A stretch of DNA of 64,000 nt from Hofstenia miamia. Lineage: Eukaryota > Xenacoelomorpha > Acoela > Hofsteniidae. A program made the position numbers and the translations under genes. The notes below the pieces were generated by a model, which was not told where the DNA came from, did not search any database, and saw nothing but the letters and a program-made list of their open reading frames with translations. This document shows, one piece after another, positions 55,640-64,000 of the stretch; position 1 is the stretch's first letter, and each line of letters starts with the position of its first letter. The stretch covers positions 112,505-176,504 of the forward strand of contig CABFPE010000167.1 in NCBI GenBank assembly GCA_900660155.1. The letters are read 5' to 3'.

Positions 55640-56100
55640 ATTCAGAAAATTCTGGAAATTATGATTCTGAAGATGGGGATGTTGAAATGCAGCCAGCTAG
55701 CAATCTTGAAAGTGACTTCATCATCTGCTGAGAGTGAATCTAATTCTGATGATCAACTACACAGTGATGATGAAAATGTGAATCCTACAGCTCCTATTAA
55801 ATTGAGAATAATATTTTTCGAACAACTGATGGAACTACATGGCATTTCGAAAGAAGCAGCGACATAACATGCTTCATACTATTACTGGACATCCTACTTA
55901 TTCCATCTGTCCGGTGAATGATAGTCTTTGTCAGCCTTTCATCGATGAATGTATGCTTCCTCATATACCGAAGTTCATCAGTCTGCTGGACAATAAATGG
56001 ACACTAATTCTGGATGAATTGAACACATTTATCAGTTTGATAATTGCTCGCATTGAATTGGGTTCGCGGAATTTCCCAATATTGAGCTTGTGACATGAGG
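55640..56100 (+). pseudogene. piggyBac-like transposase N-terminal relic
   Basis: An acidic Ser/Asp/Glu-rich leader (55636-55800, SSSAESESNSDDQLHSDDEN) precedes FRTTDGTTWHFER in another frame. In the frame 55839-56093 come RHNMLHTITGHPTYSICPVN, FIDECMLPHI, and KWTLILDELNTFISLIIARI. The order 'DG..W....R...HN......GPT', then 'Fi...m...i', then 'W..l...EL.aFI.lL..rG' is typical of the piggyBac transposase start (DDE_Tnp_1_7 family). At least two frameshifts are visible and the catalytic Asp triad is not reached, so this is a truncated relic of a DNA transposon. No matching 3' end was found. Confidence 0.6.
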
Positions 56101-56639
56101 CTTAGTATGTTGAAATGAAGTCATTTTTTGGAAACAATTTTTGGAAATAATGAACTGAATAGTATTAAAATTCTTGTAGAAACTGAACAAAGAACTTCAC
56201 TCACAGTGGAATAGTGCAAAAGGAATAAAAATGTTGCTTTACTAAGTTATCTTTATAAAGAGGTAATGATTTCGGAGACCAATAACTCAAAACGCAAGCC
56301 TGAAACGGTATTGTACCAAAATAATAATAAAGTTGATGTAGGCCTGTGCTCAAAGGCTTTATTTGCTTAATTTATGCAAAGAATTGCGTAATATAAATGC
56401 CTAATCCCTAAGCTTAACTGTTGTCCCAAAACTTTCAACACTTAGTTATTCTGCTAAATTAGGACCCGTAATATCCTCTATCTACTTTAGCTCTTAATAT
56501 GTTTATTGAATTTATCCCGGAACTAGCGTTTTAAAAGTATATTTTGCCATAGATATTGTGTCGAAAAAATATCTCGTTGTAGAGCGGAATTCTATTTATG
56601 AAATTGAAGAAATAAATAATGACCTTGTAAATAATTATT
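56101..56639. other. Non-coding stretch
   Basis: Nothing recognised on either strand. Confidence 0.4.
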
Positions 56640-56810
56640 TCTTATGGAAAAAGAAATGATTTAAAAATATGATTGGATATATTTCTAACTACAGCTATTT
56701 TTTTAAAAAGTGTCGCTGTGCGATGTGAAGTTTTGAATCTATTGTTATTCCTAGATATTAAAATGTAATAAACAGATGTAATAGATATATTATTGAAATT
56801 AATCGTGTAG
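56640..56810 (-). pseudogene. Very short LINE RT relic
   Basis: The minus-strand translation includes YLGITIDSKLHIAQRHF, the 'KYLGI.iD..l.....' motif found after the YADD region of jockey/CR1-type RTs (compare KYLGITIDSKLTYKQQV at 43530). Only this piece is legible. Confidence 0.55.
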
Positions 56811-58175
56811 TCAGAAATGTTCGTTTTTTTCTAAAAAATTGGATTATGCAAAATTCAGGTTTATCACGTTAATACGCAACCGATGCATGCTAAAATAGTT
56901 GCTTAATTTCATACAAATCGATTCATACCTTTTACAGTATTATCTAAGGAATAATTTCCGCAGTAAAAGAATGTATGGTCAGGGTATTTGGGTATTTCAC
57001 AGTCAATTCTTGATATTATAAGGAAAAATGGCATAGAAAAAGATGCTTTTATACTAAAAAATGCCGAGAACGGAATGGGATTATTATCAAATCTGCAGAA
57101 GTCTAAGAGTAAATGATAGTGCAGAAGGAGTATTTCATTCATTTAAAAATGCAAAGATACATTAACAAAAGACAAAAAGCAAAAACAATATTTGCACAAT
57201 GGAACATGTATTAGACCCTATGAAGCGTGACTTGATGGCAAAATAACTGAATTTAATTCAATTATTTAATGTTTATACATTCTACCTATATTTTGAACTT
57301 TTTCCTTTGTTTTTATAAAATAAAAACAATGTGCATAGTAACTGTAGATATTGATTTATTTAAATTTATGATGTCATTTGATATTTATGTTACCTATTTG
57401 CAGTAAGCAAAGTCAAGTTATATGGAGATTGAAAAGGGAAAGAAAATGTTTTTGAGATCGGCCTAATATATATATATATATATATATATACATATCTAAA
57501 AAACTAGACATGATGATACAAATGACCACATTTTCAGCAAAATACAATTTTGATGTTTTCTCTATATCAATTCTTTACATACATTTAGTCAGTTGTGAAC
57601 GCTTAAGTTGTTAATTAATATGTGTTTGTACAATAACAACCAAAGATCTTTAGTTGCCATTTTTATTATAGTTAAAATATTGAAAACCAAAAGTAGTACT
57701 ATCAATCATTATTATGGCTATTCTGCCGTGGCATTAACCCCCAGCATTAAAAAATAAATAAGTAACTTAACAATTTTTTTCGGTAATCCCAAACAAATAT
57801 TTTTCTAGTAGAGTGTGTCAAACTGTATAATGAAGTCTACTTCACGCTTTTATGCTATAATCGTTCAAAGAAATTAATAAAGTCCAACTAAGTTGTCTCC
57901 AATATGAAACTTGCATCCCGAATACATTAAAAAATTTTTTGTTTGGAATTGCTAAGCAATTGAATCGCCCAATTTCATTAATGAATGACACACTTCATTG
58001 CTAAATACATCATTAGCAGTAATAATTAATTAATTACTTCGCGTTCACGTCAACATCATTGGCGTCATTCGTCTGACAACCAAATTGATCCCCCACTTAT
58101 ACCGATCAGATCAACTAAGTACAGATGATTGTGAATAGACAAGAGCGCTCACTTCCACCTTAACTCTAATTTTCA
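56811..58175. other. AT-rich non-coding stretch with (AT)n
   Basis: No gene supported. An (AT)n run lies at 57466-57490. A 77-codon minus-strand frame at 56909-57142 has no recognisable feature. Confidence 0.5.
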
Positions 58176-58871
58176 TTAAAGGGGTTACCCCCACAGAAAA
58201 TTTTAGCAAACTAATATAAACTGTAACATTTTTTTTATTAAATTTAGCCAAAATATACATCTTTAAACATATCCAAAACAATTTTTCAGAATATACATCC
58301 AAATTTCTTGAAAAATGTGAAAATATCTAACAGTTGTGGCTTATTTTTGTTAAAAAAAGGAACTTTACTGTGTTTTTCTTGACTTTTCGTTTTCTTGCAT
58401 TTTGCATATTTTTGGCAAAAAAATCTTCAAGGAAGGGAGTACCAACACCAAATTTGGCATGTATATAGTACACCCATTGGTCTTTACAACTACAGAAAGA
58501 TTTTTTTATGTTATGTCTTTAATTTTGTAGAAAATTGGTTTACGCATATTTAATGAGCTGAGTACTAATTAAAAATGCAAATTTATGCATGCTACTACTT
58601 ATAATTTCATAAATTGCACAGAATCTCTCTGTGGTTGCATAGGACCCCTAATCAGCTTTAATATGATATATGATTTGCCAATATAAATGATTCACATCAC
58701 CTGAAAAAATTTGCCACAAAGTATATTCTTTTATTTCTTTTGTATTAAGTTCCCATGGCAACCAAATTTCCGATTCCTTCGAAATTTTGTTTTTTCAACG
58801 TTACAACCTTCGGGTATTACATGCATACCTCAAATCTGAGAAATTGATTTTCTGTGGGAGTACCCCCTTAA
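58176..58871. mobile_element. MITE with TTAA target sites
   Basis: TTAA at 58176-58179 is followed by AGGGGTTACCCCCACAGAAA. The right end reads TTTTCTGTGGGAGTACCCCC before TTAA at 58868-58871. The inverted repeats therefore match for about 22 bases (GGGGGTAC.CCCACAGAAAAT). The 0.7-kb interior has no coding capacity. TTAA duplication is the piggyBac hallmark, so a piggyBac-type transposase probably mobilised it. Confidence 0.85.
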
Positions 58872-59279
58872 GTCCTTAAATTTTAACTTGTGAATTTTAA
58901 GATTTGAAAATGCTATTTTCAATTCACGTTTGTATATTAGTCATTTTTCTTAATAGAAAAAGTGTTGTTACTCCATTGTTACGGAAAAGAACCGAGGAAA
59001 TATAATTCTTCCAAAGATAAAATAAATTTAAATGTCTTAATTTTTGAGTTTCTCAGTTTTCACGCAATATCCTGCTGCAAAATATTTCTGAAACACTTTG
59101 AAAACTTCCACAATTGGCAACAAGATTATAAATTCATTCGCAATCAAAATTATCATCTTAAACTTGAATTTTATCTTCATAAACTCTGAATTTTCAATTT
59201 TTTGCGATTTTATAAAATAAAATAATTGATTTCTGTTCAATCAACACAGTTGTTCACTAGACAGAGTTTTGTGGGGGAC
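58872..59279. other. Non-coding stretch
   Basis: No gene or repeat recognised. Confidence 0.4.
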
Positions 59280-59820
59280 CTGAATTTTCTTGGCCCCAAT
59301 TCTATTCAGTCCCATCCTATTCCCATTTAATTTTCTGGTCCCATAGTCCAATTGGTTCCACAGCATAACTTCTATTTTAACCAAAAATTATTAGTAATAT
59401 TCTGAAATCCGTTGTCCTACATCCTTCATTTTCTTTCCAGTCCCATTTAGTTGTTCGGTTCCAAGTCCCATTTCCATGGGACTTGAAGGTCCCTAATAAC
59501 CTTATCTTGATCCGCACTTCATGAATTTTCCCTAGGTATTCGCACACCACTGAAATGCAAAACATATGTATGCAAGAGGGCTAGGTGGACATAAACATTA
59601 ATGGTTCCACTCCCATTTGGTCCCATTGGATTTGGCTTCAATCCCATCTCCTGCCAATCCCATGAAATGTTCTGATTCTATGGTACCATAGCCTTATATG
59701 TTCCCATGGCACAACATCTATTTTGACCAAAAATGGCAAACATTATAGCAAAACTTTATAATCTGTGGTCTAAGCTGCATTATTAATATCATCCCAATCC
59801 CATGTTAGTTCTAATCTCAC
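59280..59820. repeat. CCCAT-rich duplicated tract
   Basis: Many TCCCAT and CCCATTT words. Two longer related blocks lie at 59330-59420 and 59690-59780: each reads GGT(C/A)CCATAG, then a TTCC(C/A)... CACA(G/A)C segment and AT(C/T)TATTTT(A/G)ACCAAAAAT. They are imperfect direct repeats about 360 bases apart. No coding sequence. Confidence 0.6.
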
Positions 59821-61536
59821 TGCAATGTCAAATGCGATATATGTAAAAAAAGATATACCTTATTGCTGTCTTCCGATGAATCAAAGAGGTAGATAGCAGT
59901 TTCAGTTTTAACGTTCGAAATAGTTCTTAACCAACTTGTTATCAATTTTCCCTACATTTTGAAAAATACCCTAAATATGTACATAATTTTTACTTTATTG
60001 GGGAGAAATATTTTTCTCGTTTTGATGCTGAGGATTAGTCTGGCAATACAAAACAGTAGTTTCTGAAGATAAGAACTATATTCTCACAGGGTAAAGTGGA
60101 CGTCGTCTGACCATAAAATATAAAGAAACGTCGTCTGTTGCTTTCATTTTCGAAAGCAATGAAAACATATGAATTATTTTTACAATTGAGTTTAGAATTC
60201 AATAATAGCCCTACAAATGGTCATTAATCGCATGGGTGAGATTTCATTTCCACTTTAATGCACCCCATCCCATTGCATTTGACAAGTCTATGATTAATTA
60301 GTTTTTCCAAAAAAGTATTGAAAACACCTTATTAATTTCTTCTAACTTACGTTTTCACCCTCACCAAATTGAAAATATCTGCGCGCTTATGTGAATGAGA
60401 AGGTCTATTTGCAAATATTACTATCATTGCAATAATAATATTAGAAAAAGGCAATCCTCCGATTATGTAGAAATTGGATTCACAAAAAATTGCTCGTCCT
60501 TCATATAATAGCAATGAACGGTTTTGTAAAATGTGTGGATTATCCTAGAACATTTAATAATATATCATTTCCACAAATACAATTTGAATTAATGCTAATA
60601 AAACTGTGAATGCAAAAATAATTTTGGGGAAGTTTGTAGTTGACCTGCTGGTATTAATCCACAAAAACGCTTAAATAATTAACTTAACTGCGCGTACTTT
60701 GTTTTTCATTATCAATGATTAATTCGACATTCAATCTTGAATTTATACACTATTTAAAATTCCACTTATTTGAGTAATTAATTTTTAATGCTTGCTGCGC
60801 ATTAATCAATTCAGCATCGATGTAAGCCCAAAATAGTCAGACCAATGCTACTCCTGAACTCTATCCTACTTCTTGGTAATTTTTTATACCAACATATTTG
60901 AGTCAGTGAATATTTCTTACCATGAAGATATGAAATATTCATACATAATTTAGTTACTAAGCTCCTAAAGTTTTTAAAAAAAACTGTTTTTTTATTTTTA
61001 GAGATTCATGCATAATCTTAGCATGCTTCAAATGCTAAATAAAGTTAGATTTTTCCAAAATTTCCAGTGATGAATGGAAGTTGCCCCATAGCTTAGGAAT
61101 TTTCTCGGCTCAATAGTAAGACTTGAATATGGATTACAAACGTAGTTCAAGAAAGTTTTTAAAATGATCCTAGTAGTAAATATGAGAAAAGAATACATTT
61201 AATTCTTAAATATATCTTTAATCCAAAATTTATACTTCACAGTCCAGCATTATTTATTCATGGAAAATTTTTAAAATAATCTACTATAATAGTTCAAATT
61301 ACACACATTCTTTCATTTAACAAGGCTTTATTAAAACGGTTTCCATTTAGATTTTTGTCCCCCCAAATTACACTTTAATGCACTTAAGCGATATTTGTAG
61401 TTATTTGAATACATATTAAAGCGAAAGAATGTATAAATGATCTCCTTAACTTTACAATTTTCTTGCCTTATATCAATTTGACAAAACTGATATTTTTTTG
61501 AATTTGTGTAATCTATGAAAATATATGTTTGCTTAG
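59821..61536. other. Non-coding stretch, probably intronic or intergenic
   Basis: No exon was recognised by motif. A CCATCCCATTGCATTTGA piece near 60266 echoes the CCCAT-rich tract. Confidence 0.4.
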
Positions 61537-61832
61537 CAAAAGCACTGTCGGTGTACCCAGTTACAGATAGCGAACTCTCACTTTCTGCCACATCACTATC
61601 TGTGATAAATGGAAACTCAGGCAATTCAAAAAAATTTAAAGTCGGGGAAAAAGTCAAAGTTCGATTTAAACTGCAAGCTACTAAGACCATTACTGATGAG
61701 ATTTTGATAGACATCACTTCCTCTTATAACGAATTCAGCGCGTTGGTTTTCTGCAGTGATCCTGTAATAACAGGTTCGCACACTCCTATTCTCATAAGCG
61801 GCCTCACTATCGATGATTATGCACTGCCACGT
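61537..61832 (+). CDS. Exon of a DUF11-like extracellular repeat protein
   Basis: A strong acceptor (TATGTTTGCTTAG) ends at 61536 and a strong donor (GTAAGAAT) starts at 61833. The exon keeps one frame open for 98 codons, starting in phase 1 and ending in phase 0. It encodes LSVYPVTDSELSLSATSLSV, then SKKFKVGEKVKVRFKLQATK, DEILIDITSSYNEF and SHTPILISG. The 'vGe.v.v.f.l..' strand pair is the opening of DUF11 / isopeptide-type beta-sandwich repeats of cell-surface proteins. Family assignment is by pattern only. It may be a secreted or membrane-anchored host protein; upstream exons were not found. Confidence 0.55.
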
Positions 61833-62441
61833 GTAAGAATTTGCTTTACAATATATTTTCGATGTTATTTATACAAATGCACATAAAAAGCATAGTTAAA
61901 ACTGAGAGGTTTTGAAATATTTAATCAAGTATAAGAAATGGCAGTTCCCCTTTATAAAACCTGAAAACCCCATTCAGAGACAACTTCAGTCAAATAGAGT
62001 TAATTCTGACAAATAAATGTTTGTCAATGTAAATTATATGAATTTAAAAAAGAAACGCATCATTTATTTGACATGTTTCGGCATGCCGCTGCCATTTTCA
62101 AAAAGTTTCCCACTATAAAATTTACAAATTATTCATCAAATCACATATTTTTATATATTTTTTTACAATACCTTCGGTAAATTTAGTTTGTATTTATATT
62201 CATCTTTTTTGTTTAATGTAAATTATAGTGCTAAGGGAATAGCTATAGCATGAATTATCTAATAAGTTATGTTATCCCAAGGGTTTGCTTTAAAACTCTC
62301 TCTATTCTATTTATATTGTGAGAAAAAGGATTTTTTAGCAATTACCTCAAATTGTGTTCATGTCCTTCCAAATTATCAAAATCAGGCAATCAGGGGCATA
62401 AAAGTTATGCAATTTTAAAAATTAATAGCTGTTACATATAG

Positions 62442-62636
62442 AAAGATTCTTTCGTAATCGACTTTGGAAGGATCACTATGAAGAAAAACAACAAAATACA
62501 AATCGAAGCTGAAGTGATGCTGGTAAACCACGCCAACTACGCAGCTGGCCTTCATTGGCTTGGAGTTAGTGTTGTGTATAATGGTGGAAGCTCAATTTAT
62601 GTAAATGATATTACATTCGAGATAGCATCTTTATCG
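62442..62636 (+). CDS. Second exon of the DUF11-like protein
   Basis: The acceptor (GTTACATATAG) ends at 62441 and the donor (GTAATG) begins at 62637. The 65 codons are in phase 0 at both ends, compatible with the preceding exon. The translation SFVIDFGRITMKKNNKIQIE, then AEVMLVNHANYAAGLHWLGV and GGSSIYVNDITFEIAS fits the second half of the same beta-sandwich ('..fG.I....n.I.ie..v.l.....n..G'). The exon-to-exon link is inferred from phase and domain order. Transcript data could confirm it. Confidence 0.55.
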
Positions 62637-63200
62637 GTAATGTTATTTTTCAAATTTATTTTGTCCATGTACAGTACATGTACTCAATCTAATTTTTAAT
62701 CTAATATTTTTGTGGATGTAATACAAATGCTTCATAAAATATCCCTAGAATTCTACTTCCTCATTCATATTGCTATTATTTCTACATTATTAATTAATGA
62801 TTTATACTAACGTGCATGCAAATAAACCGGACTTAGCCCAAAAACAAGTGATTTCTCAGAAATATTGATTCTTATTTCGCATTGGTTATGGTTAATTGTG
62901 ACCACAAAATTGTGATTTAGTTGCCTATTGGTCAAAACGGTTCAATTGTCTGTTTCTTTCTACAAGAACGAAAATTTCCATTGAGTTCACGTACTTTTCT
63001 CATTTTTGAGAAAATCTGAGATAATCCAGTGTATCTTGCATGGAAAGTATCCACATACGATACACTATATTGTACACAGTTAACTAAATTTACATGAGTA
63101 ATTAGACTCGTAATGACTTTAAACAAAAAATATAATGTATTCACACGAAAGAACCACGATTTACCCCCCCCCCATTTAAGCTTCTGTTTATTTAACCATC
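62637..63200. other. Non-coding stretch, likely intron
   Basis: No exon recognised. A run of nine C lies near 63164-63172. Confidence 0.4.
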
Positions 63201-63215
63201 GTTGAGCACTAGCGT

Positions 63216-63236
63216 AGCCAGGGGGGGCACCCGAGA
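63216..63236. repeat. Possible hAT-type terminus
   Basis: CCAGGGGGGGCACCCGAGAC, preceded by AGCGTAG, resembles the CAGGGG... ends of hAT elements. It is 220-240 bases upstream of a hAT/DUF4371-type exon. No partner terminus is in the window. Confidence 0.3.
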
Positions 63237-63457
63237 CCGAGATCTTGGCAAGTAGTATACTTCTCGTGATTCAATGAATCGATGATGAATCCAAGGAAAG
63301 CATTATATTTGTTTGAAAATGGCGCTCATCACATCAAAATTTGTTAATTAAATATAGTCGGGCGCACGGTGGATCACGAAATTAGCGGGCGACAGCTATC
63401 CTACACTTAGAATATTTTCATGCTGAATAAATCGTTTATTATGAATAATGCTTTCAG

Positions 63458-63664
63458 CTGAGGAGTTTGTGAAGCGAATTAAAAATCCGGACCTGAAAAT
63501 TACAAATGTAATTGATTCGAGCAGGATGCAACAAATAAAGGAAAATCGATTCCGACTTGTTCCAGTTGTAAAGACCATAATTGAATGTGGACGAAATGTC
63601 TTAGCATTACGAGGTCATCGGGATTCTGGTCACTTCAGTTTGATTGAGCCACAAGAATGTGACG
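63458..63664 (+). CDS. hAT/DUF4371-type exon
   Basis: An exon with acceptor (AATGCTTTCAG) and donor (GTAATTTT) edges, 207 bases, phase 1 at both ends. It encodes AEEFVKRIKNPDLKITNVID, then QQIKENRFRLVPVVKTIIEC and GRNVLALRGHRDSG. 'N...l.piv.ti..cGrq.iaLRGHrDsg' is the signature of DUF4371-containing hAT-derived proteins (the THAP12/ZMYM-like group). It may be part of a domesticated host gene or of an intron-containing hAT element. The exon is intact; neighbouring exons lie outside the window or were not recognised. Confidence 0.65.
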
Positions 63665-64000
63665 GTAATTTTCGATCACAAATTTAGTGAAAAACATCGT
63701 AAGATAGTTGCATTAACATCATATTGAATACTGCACTATACTTTTGTTCACCTTTTCGATGCATTCATTCATGATATTCTTGTATCAAATTGTTCTTACT
63801 GGTCATTTTAGCTAATATATTACAAAATCTGAGTGTAAACTGATAATAATCCGCCATAACTACTCGAGAATATAATGTGCATGTATATACTATTACTATG
63901 CATAAGTATATTTATACATGTACTTAAAAATCGAATTAGTATGGATGAAATTTCAAATTTTATATTTTAAATTAAACGAATTCAAAATACGAAATCATAA
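63665..64000. other. Non-coding window end, probably intron
   Basis: Nothing recognised. Confidence 0.4.

Noticed and set aside
56909-57142. 77-codon minus-strand frame
   Set aside because: No domain, no splice or start context, no similarity to other parts of the window.
1-64000. CRISPR arrays, bacterial operons, tRNA or rRNA genes
   Set aside because: No regularly spaced repeats with unique spacers, no cloverleaf or rRNA core sequence recognised; splice sites and LINE/LTR content show animal DNA.

Overview
The window is AT-rich animal DNA (about 70% A+T by eye) made mostly of mobile-element fossils, with few candidate host coding sequences. Strong splice sites, jockey/CR1-type LINEs, Gypsy LTR elements, a Polinton-type capsid gene, hAT, piggyBac and TTAA-flanked MITE sequences suggest an invertebrate metazoan, possibly cnidarian-like. 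The species cannot be named from the sequence. There are three assembly gaps: 12559-13558 and 24812-25811 (1000 N each) and 46384-46402 (19 N).

Layout. 1-1003: rearranged LTR of Gypsy family A, inserted in a Polinton-type minor-capsid gene copy whose tail is at 1004-1240. 1537-2264: a second copy of that capsid gene. 4671-14624: family A Gypsy element with gag and pol remnants, a family A LTR (6844-8150) lodged near the integrase C-terminus, a 3.5-kb post-pol accessory region (8570-12049), a polypurine tract and a 3' LTR (12060-14624). 14890-19075: further Gypsy relics around a duplicated non-coding unit. 20640-24600: a mosaic of family A/B-like and Mag-like Gypsy pieces. 26192-26900: hAT relic. 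27116-36023: family B Gypsy element on the minus strand with both LTRs, gag, protease, RT, integrase and the same kind of post-pol region as family A.

39515-40786 (minus) is the clearest intact gene, a single-exon 423-residue MFS transporter of SLC18B1 type. 43070-50152 is LINE territory: a 5'-truncated plus-strand LINE, a minus-strand LINE with an SGNH-esterase-like ORF1 and an EN-RT ORF2, and two further LINE pieces. 50152-55315 is a DNA transposon with repetitive inverted ends that was invaded by a 4.4-kb Mag-like Gypsy element (50203-54606). Then come a piggyBac relic (55319-56100), a TTAA MITE (58176-58871), a CCCAT-rich repeat tract, two phase-compatible exons of a DUF11-like extracellular protein (61537-62636) and one hAT/DUF4371 exon (63458-63664).

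Two observations stand out. First, the family A LTR carries an open frame of about 145-200 codons, predicted hydrophobic, recognisable in three diverged LTR copies. Second, families A and B share a long coding region after pol that resembles no envelope or other family I recognise and keeps the same order of motifs in both. All LTR and Polinton elements here are treated as broken fossils.
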